A DNA stretch of 64,000 nt from the NCBI RefSeq assembly GCF_016124105.1, contig NZ_JADGMQ010000004.1, forward strand, positions 213,830 to 277,829, in the 5' to 3' direction. This document shows, piece by piece, positions 54,306-62,701 of the stretch. The stretch is from Aquamicrobium zhengzhouense. GTDB lineage: Bacteria > Pseudomonadota > Alphaproteobacteria > Rhizobiales > Rhizobiaceae. Each line of letters begins with the position of its first letter. The stretch's first letter is position 1. Under the pieces are notes generated by a model that did not search any database, had not been told where the DNA came from, and worked only from the letters and a program-made list of their open reading frames with translations. The position numbers were made by a program, and so were the translations under genes.

Positions 54306-54581
54306 TTAGGCGGCTTTCGCAAAGGACGCGACGTCAGCCGTAAGGCTGGCCCATAGCTCGGCCTGCCCGTCGACGATCCCGTCGCCGTAATCCTGCATGA
54401 TGTCGCCCCATACGCGCATCTTTGTAGTGACGTCCTCGGCACATGCAGCCGGTGTCACAAGGATGGCTCGATTGAGACGGGCTAGTTCCATCGTCGCCAC
54501 GTCGCCGTCATCGTCCGTAATATCGGTATCGAAAAGCTCGTAGATTGCCTGCCGCTGTGCGGCCATTGCTTGGATGGTCAT
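54306..54581 (-). CDS. Hypothetical prophage protein
   Basis: A 91-residue acidic protein (start MTIQAMAAQRQAIYELFD at ATG 54581) with no recognised domain. Its start overlaps the stop of the upstream gene (ATGA), so it belongs to the leftward early operon driven by the promoter at 55480-55507. The 202 nt after it, up to the excisionase-like start, has no convincing gene. Confidence 0.6.
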   Translation of the reverse strand: MTIQAMAAQRQAIYELFDTDITDDDGDVATMELARLNRAILVTPAACAEDVTTKMRVWGDIMQDYGDGIVDGQAELWASLTADVASFAKAA

Positions 54582-54952
54582 GCCGCTGCTCCCCAGACCG
54601 GGCAGTCGCAACCGATATGCTGGCGGGCCTCTGCGCGACGGAATGCCTCAAGCTGCTGGATGAAGACTCCGAGACAATCTCGCTCGTCGTAGTCGACACC
54701 ACCGCACGCCCGGTCGATCTTGTCGGCAAAGAAACGGAACTTTTCCGAAATGTCTTCAGGGTCGACGATTGGTGCTTCAATCAACTCGTCTTCTAGCCGC
54801 GTCACAGCATCCATCAGAACGTCGCAAGAGGCGTCTGGAAGTCCGTGGCGATTGATCAGTTCATAAATCCCTCCAACGGCGCGGTTGATCTTCTGCACGT
54901 CCGTCAATCTAGGCAAACCTTCGGCGGCTGCCGCAAGCGATGCTGCGGTCAT
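54578..54952 (-). CDS. Hypothetical prophage protein
   Basis: A 124-residue mostly helical protein starting at ATG 54952 (MTAASLAAAAEGLPRLTDVQK), with a C-terminal HIGCDCPVWG cysteine pair. It is in the leftward early operon. No family was recognised. Confidence 0.6.
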   Translation of the reverse strand: MTAASLAAAAEGLPRLTDVQKINRAVGGIYELINRHGLPDASCDVLMDAVTRLEDELIEAPIVDPEDISEKFRFFADKIDRACGGVDYDERDCLGVFIQQLEAFRRAEARQHIGCDCPVWGAAA

Positions 54953-55006
54953 GGGGGCTCTCCTCAATCTGATGAATGGTGGTCGGCGGATTGTGCGCGC
55001 CGGTTG

Positions 55007-55426
55007 TTATTGCTGAGCTACTCTGGCCCGTGTGATCGCAGCATCGGTGATGTCCTTGGATGATGCGCGCTTCTTGATGCCGGGTTTCGTGAATTTGGCA
55101 ACTGCGTCCTTGATATACGCCGCCCGACGGGAGCGGATCAGAACCGCCTCGCACTCATAGTCATTCTCGTATATCTCGTCCTCAGCCGTCGCATCCTCCC
55201 CTTCCGGAAAGTTCATGTCTACGGCCAGACTGGTGTGATACTCTACCTGCGCCACAACCCCGGCAAGGTCGGCAGGCTCGAATGTGCTTCGCGCGAGTGA
55301 GCACATGCGCATCATTCTGTAGTGCTCCTCAGTCGAAAGAGGCAAACTCTGTGTCTGGGCAATGGCGTAAACAAGCGCTAGCCCCGCGATGTAGTCGTCC
55401 TCTTTCATGCTGTCGATATCGGTCAT
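55007..55426 (-). CDS. Hypothetical prophage early protein
   Basis: A 139-residue protein starting at ATG 55426 with AGAGGAGA upstream. It is the first gene after the near-consensus leftward promoter. The middle is acidic (EGEDATAEDEIYENDYECE) and the C-terminus basic. No domain was recognised; position suggests an early function. Confidence 0.65.
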   Translation of the reverse strand: MTDIDSMKEDDYIAGLALVYAIAQTQSLPLSTEEHYRMMRMCSLARSTFEPADLAGVVAQVEYHTSLAVDMNFPEGEDATAEDEIYENDYECEAVLIRSRRAAYIKDAVAKFTKPGIKKRASSKDITDAAITRARVAQQ

Positions 55427-55458
55427 TTTGGGTCTCCTCTTGTTGGCGGTGCATTCAA

Positions 55459-55475
55459 TTGCGTTTTGCACAATA
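55459..55475. promoter_or_regulatory. Prophage operator, downstream of the leftward promoter
   Basis: ATTGCGTTTTGCACAAT is a dyad with 6-bp arms and one mismatch. It shares the TTGCGTTTT core with the operator at 55514-55530 and lies just downstream of the leftward -10 box. Confidence 0.55.
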
Positions 55476-55479
55476 CGGA

Positions 55480-55507
55480 ATATAGGCGCACTTTTCTTAG
55501 TGTCAAC
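55480..55507 (-). promoter_or_regulatory. Prophage leftward early promoter
   Basis: TTGACA (55507-55502), a 16-nt spacer, then TATATT (55485-55480), near-consensus sigma70, about 55 nt before ATG 55426. Confidence 0.8.
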
Positions 55508-55513
55508 CTTCAT

Positions 55514-55530
55514 TTGCGTTTTACGCAAAA
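55514..55530. promoter_or_regulatory. Prophage operator between divergent promoters
   Basis: TTTGCGTTTTACGCAAA is a perfect dyad (7-bp arms, 3-nt centre). It lies upstream of the leftward -35 box and covers the candidate rightward -35 box. Confidence 0.65.
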
Positions 55531-55549
55531 GAAAATATGACCTATACGA
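55521..55549 (+). promoter_or_regulatory. Candidate prophage rightward promoter
   Basis: TTTACG (55521-55526), a 17-nt spacer, then TATACG (55544-55549). The -35 box lies inside the operator at 55514-55530, suggesting autoregulation of the gene at 55622. Confidence 0.5.
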
Positions 55550-55621
55550 CAGAGGCAGTCTTTCGAACGGCGCTAACCGTGACTGCATAATCGCAAGCAG
55601 TACGAACGATCAGAGCTACCA

Positions 55622-56200
55622 ATGGCCACACCTAAGGAACTAGTCGCAAAAGTTGCGGAGCTGACCGGCGTCCCAGAAGGGACAGTAGTTCAGCATGACC
55701 GCAATCTATCCGTCGCCGGCCTAAGAACCGTGGGAGGTAGAGGGCGCGCTGCTGCGCAGGTCACCTATCAGGACGCGGCCAATCTGCTGATTGCTGTCGC
55801 GGGCAGCCGCAACGTGAAGGACAGCGTGAAGACCGTCCAGGAATATGCGGAGCTTAAAGCCCGTGACCCGATGGTGTTCGATGACGACGGCAGGGATGTC
55901 ATCCGGGGCAGAACATTCGGGGATGCCCTGGCTGCGCTTTTGGAGGCGCTGCCCGCAGATAGAGACTCCTACGCAAATCCTGAACATGGGTCGGTCGATG
56001 TATCAATCTATGGTCCACGCCCGGTTGCACGCATTGAGTGGAAGGTCGGCGATCGTTCCGACACATTGGACTATCGTGAGGTAGGTCGCCGCGATCCAAC
56101 GCCTCGGCCGTTCGCTGATCTGCAGTTCATTGCCCGGTTTTCGCAGGTTACAATTGGGCACGTCGGCGAGCTTGTGGCAGATAAATCGAAGCCTGGCTAA
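55622..56200 (+). CDS. Prophage HTH protein, candidate repressor/regulator
   Basis: A 192-residue protein. The N-terminal segment PKELVAKVAELTGVPEGTVVQHDRNLSVAGLRTVGGRGRAAAQVT (residues 4-48) reads as a winged helix-turn-helix, followed by a hydrophobic helix (DAANLLIAVAGS). The C-terminal domain is unrecognised. It is the first gene rightward of the operator region, which makes it the best candidate for the protein controlling both promoters. It is not a classical CI-like repressor and has no peptidase domain. Confidence 0.65.
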   Translation: MATPKELVAKVAELTGVPEGTVVQHDRNLSVAGLRTVGGRGRAAAQVTYQDAANLLIAVAGSRNVKDSVKTVQEYAELKARDPMVFDDDGRDVIRGRTFGDALAALLEALPADRDSYANPEHGSVDVSIYGPRPVARIEWKVGDRSDTLDYREVGRRDPTPRPFADLQFIARFSQVTIGHVGELVADKSKPG

Positions 56201-56210
56201 AGCACCACCC

Positions 56211-56663
56211 ATGCCCGCCAAGCCCATCCTCATATACAAACTGACGCCCAGCCAGATCTCGCTCGTCGACCGACTCGACGGGGCCGAGAACGGCGTACTG
56301 CTGGACGACATGGAGTATCGCGAGGTCGTGGTTTGGCAGGAACTCGACAAGCTCGGCATCGTGCGCACAAATCCCCGGCGCCGAAAGCTTGCCGTCATGC
56401 TGACTGAACTCGGCGAGCAGGTCCGAGCCAACGGCTACTTCTCCAAGAAGCCTGTCCTGCGCTTGACCCAGCCGCAGATCGCCGCGCTACGGTTCCTGGC
56501 GGGCGGGCCTCGTGGTTACAACGACATGCCGGGGCATATGGTCGACGTATGCCGCCGCCTCGGCATTCGAGGCTGGGCTGAATGGCAGGGCGACGAGACG
56601 GGTCCGCGATGGATGCGGATCACGCCTGCGGGCTGGCAGGTGCTGATGCTGGTGGATGCGTAG
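56211..56663 (+). CDS. Hypothetical prophage protein, winged-helix-like repeats
   Basis: A 150-residue protein starting at ATG 56211. Two similar segments (KLTPSQISLVDRLDGAENG and RLTQPQIAALRFLAGGPRG), each followed by a helix and a basic RRK/RIT turn, suggest a tandem winged-helix arrangement. It is 10 nt after the previous gene, in the same operon. The function is unknown. Confidence 0.6.
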   Translation: MPAKPILIYKLTPSQISLVDRLDGAENGVLLDDMEYREVVVWQELDKLGIVRTNPRRRKLAVMLTELGEQVRANGYFSKKPVLRLTQPQIAALRFLAGGPRGYNDMPGHMVDVCRRLGIRGWAEWQGDETGPRWMRITPAGWQVLMLVDA

Positions 56664-56734
56664 AACGGCGGCGAGAGATTGACTCCCCTACCATCCCTGC
56701 GATCATCGGCGCGGGGAACATGGAAGGGGACCAG

Positions 56735-57082
56735 ATGATAAAAGATCACGATATCGAATTACACTTGGCTTATTGGCGCAATGCAATAGACGGGACGCTT
56801 CGTGCTGGTTTTGAACCGATCTCGACCGTCAAAGAAAGTGCCGATAAAATTAAGCGCCTTCTTCGAGCCAGTTCTACGGAAGCAAGGACTGCTATCGACA
56901 CTGCGCTCGATCTGAGCTTGGCTTTTTTGGACAGCGCATCTGAGGATAGAACCGAACAGGAAAGGGTTCTTGCGGCGGTCCAGTCGCTACATCGGACTAT
57001 AGGGGCCCATGACATCGATCCGATAGTATCGGCTTTGCGCCCGCCACTCCCTACTCGGCCTTCCGGCTCTTCCACTCCATAA
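56735..57082 (+). CDS. Hypothetical prophage protein
   Basis: A 115-residue helical protein (start ATG 56735, MIKDHDIELHLAYWRNAIDG, with AAGGGGA upstream; ATG 56720 is an alternative). It has no recognised domain. Its 3' end overlaps the convergent gene at 57051 by 32 nt. Confidence 0.55.
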   Translation: MIKDHDIELHLAYWRNAIDGTLRAGFEPISTVKESADKIKRLLRASSTEARTAIDTALDLSLAFLDSASEDRTEQERVLAAVQSLHRTIGAHDIDPIVSALRPPLPTRPSGSSTP

Positions 57083-57419
57083 CGCGGGTCCTGCCGTCCT
57101 CGATCTTGAACCAATCCTCGCCGAATACCTCGATCATGGCATCATCATAAGCTGAAGCAGCCGCTTCTGTGATTTGTTCGTTAAGATCGGTGAAGGAGCA
57201 GATGCCGCGTTCGTTCGGGCACCACATGGCCTTCACGATGTATCCGCCGCCATCCACGTGGGAGGTCAGCTGGCACGGCCAGCCGCCCCACCGCTCCGTG
57301 TTAAAGATGGCGTGAATTTGCCAGCCGTCCGAGCGCACGTGATTCACGATCTGCATGTTCTTGATCCAAATTTCTTCATTGGGATCAAACGGCGTTGGCC
57401 GTCTCTTTTCTTCGATCAT
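57051..57419 (-). CDS. Hypothetical prophage protein
   Basis: A 122-residue soluble protein (start ATG 57419 with AAAGGA upstream) rich in Trp (WGGWPCQLTSHVDGGGYIVKAMW). It has no recognised family. It is convergent with and overlaps the preceding gene; it may be a morons-type single gene or follow an unseen promoter between 57420 and 57566. Confidence 0.55.
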   Translation of the reverse strand: MIEEKRRPTPFDPNEEIWIKNMQIVNHVRSDGWQIHAIFNTERWGGWPCQLTSHVDGGGYIVKAMWCPNERGICSFTDLNEQITEAAASAYDDAMIEVFGEDWFKIEDGRTRVMEWKSRKAE

Positions 57420-57566
57420 TTTCATCCTTTCGGTTCCTGAAAAGGAAGAGTGACCTGTAGGCCATTTCGACAAATCGACTCGCAATTGTCCCTAATCAGT
57501 GCGAGACTTCCGTAGCGTCATCCCTTTAAGGCGCGGGATGCTGCCTGTCAGGAAAGGAGGCCTAAA

Positions 57567-57785
57567 ATGCCTATTTCCCATTCCCAAACGCGCGCTGTGG
57601 AGCTAGCCGCTCAAGCCTACGCGCGGTCCCATGCGAGGTTTCGGCCAGTATCGATGCACCAAGCGCTCCGATCCATTCGAGCTAGAATACCAGAATGCGG
57701 ATGGTGCGATGAAGAACTTATCCGTATCGCTGCAACCAATGCTGTCAAGCAAGGTCATGCGGTTGAGTTCGACGTTAGTGGGTAG
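57567..57785 (+). CDS. Small hypothetical prophage protein
   Basis: A 72-residue basic protein with a strong ribosome site (AAAGGAGG before ATG 57567). The sequence SMHQALRSIRARIPECGWCDEELIRIAATNAVKQGHAVEFD is compact and helical, with a closely spaced Cys pair. The function is unknown. Confidence 0.6.
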   Translation: MPISHSQTRAVELAAQAYARSHARFRPVSMHQALRSIRARIPECGWCDEELIRIAATNAVKQGHAVEFDVSG

Positions 57786-57809
57786 ATTAAAAGTAGTTCA
57801 CTAACAGAA

Positions 57810-57836
57810 GCGGCCCTGCCCATAAGGCAGAGCCGC
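57810..57836. terminator. Hairpin between convergent prophage genes
   Basis: Stem GCGGCCCTGCC/GGCAGAGCCGC (one mismatch) with a 5-nt loop, without a long T-run. It could separate the rightward genes from the tail operon, which ends at 57926. Confidence 0.4.
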
Positions 57837-57925
57837 CCGTCAGGTGACGCTGTCAGCAGCGATGAGGGGGCACTACCAACGGCCTTCGAACACTGAATGT
57901 CTGTGATTGTTCCGACGCAGTTGCA

Positions 57926-59089
57926 CTACGAGTGGTCGATCATCCACGTGCGACGATTGCCGATCCACTCTTTGGGTGTGGCCGGCGTGCCAGCCGGTGC
58001 GTCGGGCGCCTTCTTGTCAGCGTTAGCACCACTAGCGTCGCCGGAGGCAGGATCACTAGCGCTGCCCTTGTTTTTGCCCTTACTCGCGGACTTACCGTCG
58101 TACAGCTTGGCGGAAATGTGGGTCGTGAACCCAGTCGTCTTGCTGTAGCTGTGCTCCACGCTGTCGATGACGTACGGAACACCATCGAGGCCAGGCCGCA
58201 CGCCTTCGAACAACAATGGCGCACCAGCGATGATGCCAGTGTCGCCGACGACTGTTACGGATGCCGAACCCTTGCCGCGCTCCAGATCATTCGCCTTCGA
58301 CTCGGCGGCCTTCTTTGCCTCAGCCTCATCTGTCAGTGGATCCGTGAGCCGCAAGACGGCCTCACCCTCGCTATCTGCATCCGCCTCAACCTCGACACGC
58401 TCGCCCTTCTCTCGATCATGGTAGTAGGCCACCACCTTCTTGTATTTGCTCCGGTCGGCAGCTTCGAACTGGCAGGTGCCCTGGATGATGCGGTCAGGCG
58501 TCACAACAACAGCCCCCGTCGAAGCACCGCTGGCTGACTTCCCTGCATGCTTTTTTGCGAAGATCAGCTTGCCGTTCTTGATGGAGAAAAGCGCGTCGTG
58601 ACGGCTCGCCATCCGCTCCAAGAATTGGATTGGCGGCTCGTCCTGCTGTGCGATCCACTCATAGAAGTGAGATCCGACTTCACTATCGACAACCGCGGAT
58701 AGGCCAACGTCACCGGCGATTTCTTTGACGATGTCGCCTAATGTTTTGTTGTCCCAATGCCGCTCTTGGGTTTCCTTGAGCTTGCTGTTGCGCAGGTCGG
58801 CGGCTTTGCCGGAGATCGTCAGGCCGTAAGGCAGGCACTTGGCATCCACCTTATCGACGGTGAAGGTGCCGACCGACGAAACACCAGTCTCGCGGTAGCC
58901 AAGCCGGATTTCGACACTGGCACCAGTGCGCGGCAACGCCAGAAAGTCAGGCGGGCCGTCATTCAACTCTGCCGAGAACGTGTCAGAAGACACGCCCTCC
59001 TTATCGGTGACAGTCAAGCTGACCAGCCGCTCATAGAACGCGCCGGCCACTGGCTGACCATCAACCGTCATTTCAACGATTGGGTGCAT
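57926..59089 (-). CDS. Phage late control protein D / tail hub (P2 gpD-like)
   Basis: A 387-residue baseplate hub component of contractile phage tails. It starts MHPIVEMTVDGQPVAGAFYERLVSLTVTDKEGVSSDTFSAEL, typical of gpD, followed by LGYRETGVSSVGTFTVDKVDA and the barrel region LSAVVDSEVGSHFYEWIAQQDEPPIQFLERMA (about residues 135-166). The C-terminus has a Lys/Ser/Asp-rich low-complexity tail. It directly follows the tape measure gene by 12 nt; no gpU gene lies between. Confidence 0.9.
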   Translation of the reverse strand: MHPIVEMTVDGQPVAGAFYERLVSLTVTDKEGVSSDTFSAELNDGPPDFLALPRTGASVEIRLGYRETGVSSVGTFTVDKVDAKCLPYGLTISGKAADLRNSKLKETQERHWDNKTLGDIVKEIAGDVGLSAVVDSEVGSHFYEWIAQQDEPPIQFLERMASRHDALFSIKNGKLIFAKKHAGKSASGASTGAVVVTPDRIIQGTCQFEAADRSKYKKVVAYYHDREKGERVEVEADADSEGEAVLRLTDPLTDEAEAKKAAESKANDLERGKGSASVTVVGDTGIIAGAPLLFEGVRPGLDGVPYVIDSVEHSYSKTTGFTTHISAKLYDGKSASKGKNKGSASDPASGDASGANADKKAPDAPAGTPATPKEWIGNRRTWMIDHS

Positions 59090-59101
59090 GTTGTTTCCTT
59101 T

Positions 59102-61336
59102 TTAAGCGAGGTGCGCGTTGCTGAACTGCGACTCTAGGGCTGCGCTAACTCGCGCTGCGGTCGCTGTAGCGATGTCCTGAGGTGACGCATTCGTGGTCGC
59201 GTAGACTGTGATGCCGCCAAGATGGATGTTTGGCGGCTGTTGGTTCACCACCTCAACTTTTTGAGTGCCGGACGGTTGGTGGATGGCATCGCGAAGCGAA
59301 TGGAGATCCGAGCGCAGGTCTTCGGGCTGTCCTGTGTTCACCTTGAGACCAGTTCGGTCTGCCAGTCCTGATTCCCACGCCTTTATGCTATCCCAAACGC
59401 CTTTAAGCGCTTGTCCCGCAGGCGCATTCCAGAAGCCTACAGCCGGCTGCGCCTGTCCGGTCCGCAAGGCTTTCGCCCCTCTGCGGTCCTCGTGCATGTC
59501 TTCGATTTCCGAACGCTGGCGGTCGTATGCCGACATGCTGTCGCGCTCCGCACGACGATGAGTTGCCGATTGCGCATCTCCGGCTGCGTTGTCCCGCGTC
59601 GTCTCCTTGACGAAACGATGCGCTCCGTAGGCAGTGCCACCTGCTACGAGAAGATGCGGAATACGGGCTGCGAACTGTCGTAAGAGCGCGAATACACCAC
59701 CCGTGCCGGGTGCCCCACCTTTGCCGGTTGGAGCATTGCTGCCAGTCTTACCCGCCTTACCCCCGCCAGGCAGGCTGGGCATTTTTAGCATCGCCCCGCC
59801 GATGCCAGCGAGGGATTTGATGATGGCAATTGCAGCGGACGCCCCTGATAGGAGTAGCATCGCCTTCGCGACCTTCCTCAGTGCGCCGGCGAGCATTGTA
59901 AAACCTGCCGCCGCGAGAAATAGTTTGAACCCTTGCCCTGCAATCTCGCCTAGGAACTGCGCAACGGAACTATCCCGGACCGCATCGTTGAACTCGCGAA
60001 CCGTCTTGCCCCATCGCTCCATCTTGACGAAAAGCTGACCGAGCCGATCAGCACCTTCGGACGGGTCAACCTTGCCAAACAGCAGATCGCCAAGATCGGC
60101 AATCATACTCTTGATGGAGCCGTCGTAGCCAAGGCCCTGCATGAAGCCTTTGGCGCCGACCTCCAACTTGTCGAAGATCGAAACGCGGTCGCCGAGCGAA
60201 TCCAACACTTCGCCGATCGCGCTCGTGGCTTCCTTGATGCTTGGTAGCCACCTCGCGCCGATGCCCTCGAACTGATAGGCAATACGGTTCCGCAGGAGCT
60301 TCAGCGCGTTCTCGACCGTGTCGGCTCGTGCGACGAATTCCCTGAAGGCTGATCCGGCGTATTTCGTGCGGTCGGCAACGCTATCGAGCGCCTTGTCGAG
60401 CAGATCGAGGTTGCCAACCAAGGGTGCAAAGGCGCGGGCTTCATCGCCAAAGAACTTGGACAGCAGCGCAATCTGCTTTTCCTCTGGAGCTTTCGCAATC
60501 GCCTTCAGGACCGTTTTAAGGGCCTTCGGGGCGTCCTTTTTCATCTGCTTTGCGAGCGTGGGCAAATGCAGCCCCAGTGCCGCAGCCGCTTCTCGCTGGT
60601 CCTTCTTCGCAAAATCACCAGTCGTCATTTTTCTGACGACGTTCATCATCGCGGTGCCGGCGGTCTCGGCCTGCGCACCAGACGCGATCATCGCGGCACC
60701 GATGCCCGCAACCTGGTCGCGATGGAAGCCGCCCATCTCTGCGAACTTGCCGACGCGGAGCATGTACTGCGTGATCTGCGGGGCTCTCGCAGCCATGCTG
60801 TTGCTGAGATGGTTGATGGCGTCTGCCATCAGCCCAGTCTCTTCAACACTGAGGCCCAGCTGCGCTTTCAATTTCGCAAGGCTATCGCCAGCCTCACCCG
60901 CTGACATATCGAAGGCGATGCCGACGCGCGCAGCCATTTCGGAGAAGGATTTCAGTTCCTCCAAAGCGACCCCTGATTCGCCCGCTGCCGCGAACAACTG
61001 CGAAATTTCGACAGCAGTCAGTGGCAACTCAGTGGACATCTTCTTGATGGTCCGTGCCATGTTTTCGAACTGCTCATCGCTAGCATCGACGACCTTGACT
61101 ATGTCCTTGAATGCCGCTTCGAACTTGATGGCAGCACCTATTGTACTGCTGAGCCCAGCCGTTGCACCAAGATAGCCGCCGCCCAGCAACGCCAATTGCC
61201 CGATCATCCCGCGGAATGGGAGCACCATGGCTCCCATCCGGTTTTGGAACATACCGAGTTGCTTTGACATCGCGCCAAGACGGCCCGACACCTGATCCCG
61301 TAAAGACAGTACGAGTTGTGACTGTAGGGTCGCCAT
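59102..61336 (-). CDS. Phage tail tape measure protein (P2 gpT-like)
   Basis: A 744-residue tape measure protein. ATG 61336 (MATLQSQLVLSLRDQVSGRLGAM) has GGGAGGG upstream. The TP901-type tape measure core lies at residues 75-270 (FEAAFKDIVKVVDASDEQFENMARTI, GIGAAMIASGAQAETAGTAMMNVV), followed by hydrophobic segments around residues 460-520 and a Gly/Lys linker. By length, the tail would be short for a P2-like virion. Confidence 0.92.
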   Translation of the reverse strand: MATLQSQLVLSLRDQVSGRLGAMSKQLGMFQNRMGAMVLPFRGMIGQLALLGGGYLGATAGLSSTIGAAIKFEAAFKDIVKVVDASDEQFENMARTIKKMSTELPLTAVEISQLFAAAGESGVALEELKSFSEMAARVGIAFDMSAGEAGDSLAKLKAQLGLSVEETGLMADAINHLSNSMAARAPQITQYMLRVGKFAEMGGFHRDQVAGIGAAMIASGAQAETAGTAMMNVVRKMTTGDFAKKDQREAAAALGLHLPTLAKQMKKDAPKALKTVLKAIAKAPEEKQIALLSKFFGDEARAFAPLVGNLDLLDKALDSVADRTKYAGSAFREFVARADTVENALKLLRNRIAYQFEGIGARWLPSIKEATSAIGEVLDSLGDRVSIFDKLEVGAKGFMQGLGYDGSIKSMIADLGDLLFGKVDPSEGADRLGQLFVKMERWGKTVREFNDAVRDSSVAQFLGEIAGQGFKLFLAAAGFTMLAGALRKVAKAMLLLSGASAAIAIIKSLAGIGGAMLKMPSLPGGGKAGKTGSNAPTGKGGAPGTGGVFALLRQFAARIPHLLVAGGTAYGAHRFVKETTRDNAAGDAQSATHRRAERDSMSAYDRQRSEIEDMHEDRRGAKALRTGQAQPAVGFWNAPAGQALKGVWDSIKAWESGLADRTGLKVNTGQPEDLRSDLHSLRDAIHQPSGTQKVEVVNQQPPNIHLGGITVYATTNASPQDIATATAARVSAALESQFSNAHLA

Positions 61337-61364
61337 GCGCCCTCCCAAGAAAAATGGGGAGCCG

Positions 61365-61753
61365 TCAGCCCCCCCGAGTCAGTTTGATGATCTCGACCGC
61401 CTCATGAAACCATCGCAGCGCCTCGTCCGGGTGCATGCGCTTCACTTCAGAAATCGGGGTCGAGAAAGTGTGGGCGATTACGCCGGCGAGGTGTCGCCAC
61501 TCTCCGGCGCTAGGGCGTTTCCCGCCAGTTTATCCGCAGCAACGACGATGGCCTTGTAGTCCAGCGGTCGCAACTTCTTCATCGCCGGGAGCGGAATTCC
61601 CGCAATGGAAGCATATATTGCGGCTTCTTTTGTCTGGTCGCCAGTAACCAAGTCCGCAGCCATGAAGTCGCCCATTTCAGGCTCGCGAACGCTGATCTCA
61701 CTGTAGGTCGTGCCGGCGTGTTCTACGGGCTTTGAAAGCTTGATAGTGGTCAT
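61365..61753 (-). CDS. Tail assembly chaperone E+E' made by -1 frameshift
   Basis: Ribosomes slipping back one base at GGGAAAC (61523-61517) leave the E frame and enter a second frame that runs RPSAGEWRHLAGVIAHTF and on through KRMHPDEALRWFHEAVEII to a TGA at 61365-61367. The second frame is P2 gpE'-like sequence, has no start of its own at its beginning, and is open only after the slip site (it has TAA 14 nt upstream). The fused product would be about 128 residues. Confidence 0.75.
61478..61753 (-). CDS. Tail assembly chaperone (P2 gpE-like)
   Basis: A 91-residue protein with the family start MTTIKLSKPVEHAGTTYSEISVREPEMGDF and the helix KEAAIYASIAGIPLPAMKKLRPLDYKAIV. It ends 33 nt after the slip site at TAA. 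It precedes the tape measure gene, the canonical position of tail chaperones, and is produced in excess over the frameshifted form. Confidence 0.85.
   Translation of the reverse strand: MTTIKLSKPVEHAGTTYSEISVREPEMGDFMAADLVTGDQTKEAAIYASIAGIPLPAMKKLRPLDYKAIVVAADKLAGNALAPESGDTSPA
61517..61523 (-). other. -1 frameshift slippery heptamer G-GGA-AAC
   Basis: The heptamer is in the correct register (X XXY YYZ) relative to the gpE frame. Both tRNAs can re-pair one base back. The downstream GC-rich segment could stimulate slippage. Confidence 0.75.
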
Positions 61754-61759
61754 AAGGGT

Positions 61760-61930
61760 TCAATCCTTCTTGGATGTCAGCGCGTCAGCCATCTCGGCGA
61801 CGCGGCGGTTGAAGTCAGTCAGTGCGGCAGGAGGTGTGAGCGCCGCGACAATCGACTCCGCGCGCTCACACATTGCGGTCGTCGGCGCCATGATTGACGC
61901 CGCCTGCTGGAAAATTGTGAGCGGGGTCAT
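61760..61930 (-). CDS. Small prophage tail-operon protein
   Basis: A 56-residue helical protein (MTPLTIFQQAASIMAPTTAM...) whose ATG 61930 overlaps the stop of the gene upstream. It lies 6 nt before gpE. No family was recognised. Confidence 0.5.
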   Translation of the reverse strand: MTPLTIFQQAASIMAPTTAMCERAESIVAALTPPAALTDFNRRVAEMADALTSKKD

Positions 61931-62040
61931 GCGAGCGTCACCCCCAAAAGGGCCGCAATGCCAATGACCGGAAGGACGCAAAGCCAGAGCATGCGCACGG
62001 TGAAACCAGCCGCATAAAATGCGGCGTGAACAAATGTCAT
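61927..62040 (-). CDS. Small single-pass membrane protein of the prophage
   Basis: A 37-residue product (ATG 62040 with GGAGAAAAC upstream) that is mostly one hydrophobic helix (MLWLCVLPVIGIAALLGV). The stop overlaps the next start by ATGA. It could be a spanin- or holin-type peptide, but size alone does not show this. Confidence 0.5.
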   Translation of the reverse strand: MTFVHAAFYAAGFTVRMLWLCVLPVIGIAALLGVTLA

Positions 62041-62107
62041 GTTTTCTCCATGAAAAAAACCCGCACGCGGCGGGCTGCAATGATTGTGGTGTGGTGTCAG
62101 GCGGTAA

Positions 62108-62701
62108 CTATTCCCAGAACCGGAGATGTCGCCGGTTATGGTGGATGACCCGCTCAATATGAGAGCGCATCCAGCCTGGATAATCTTCATTCTCACTCAA
62201 CCACGTCTGGAACGTTTCAGGAATTGTCGCGGTTTCGATGCGGTTGCCTTCAAGGACTTCTTTGCTAACTGCCTGCGATATTTCTGTAATTTCAGCTTCC
62301 ACCGCGGCCATTTCTTCAAACGCCTCTTCGACCGCCTGGGCCGCCTTCGCGACCTCACCGTTCAACCGTTCAATCAGCGCGACACGTCGTGCTTCGCAGG
62401 CGTCACGGCGGGCGAGAAACGCATCCTCTCGGTCCCGAATTTCTGCTTCAGATCGCCGGCGATCTAACTCCGCAAGAGCGACCTGCGCGCGCTCCAGTGC
62501 AATCCGCGCTTCATCGATCTCGCGTTCTGCTGCGAGGATTTGGTCAGTCGTGCCGTCGAGTAAGAGCGCCGCTCGCTTTTCTTGCGCAGCGGCAAGCGCG
62601 GCCTCGAGGGAAGGAACGTCGATCGAAGCGGTGGTCTGGTCGATTTGCTCAATGGTAGGTAGATGGCCGGTCAGGAGGAGCTTTTTAATGCGCTTCAACA
62701 T
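62108..62701 (-). CDS. Coiled-coil prophage protein
   Basis: A 197-residue protein (ATG 62701) with an uninterrupted heptad-rich coiled coil from about residue 25 to 150 (AALAAAQEKRAALL, EIDEARIALERAQVALAELDRR). The C-terminal domain is rich in Trp/His (ENEDYPGWMRSHIERVIHHNRRHLRFWE). It overlaps the peptidase-like gene by 17 nt. The function is unknown; it sits where P2-like phages would have sheath and tube genes. Confidence 0.65.
   Translation of the reverse strand: MLKRIKKLLLTGHLPTIEQIDQTTASIDVPSLEAALAAAQEKRAALLLDGTTDQILAAEREIDEARIALERAQVALAELDRRRSEAEIRDREDAFLARRDACEARRVALIERLNGEVAKAAQAVEEAFEEMAAVEAEITEISQAVSKEVLEGNRIETATIPETFQTWLSENEDYPGWMRSHIERVIHHNRRHLRFWE

Noticed and set aside
54104..54442. 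N-terminal extension of the excisionase-like protein
   Set aside because: The extension lacks protein-like composition, and a strong ribosome site precedes ATG 54103.
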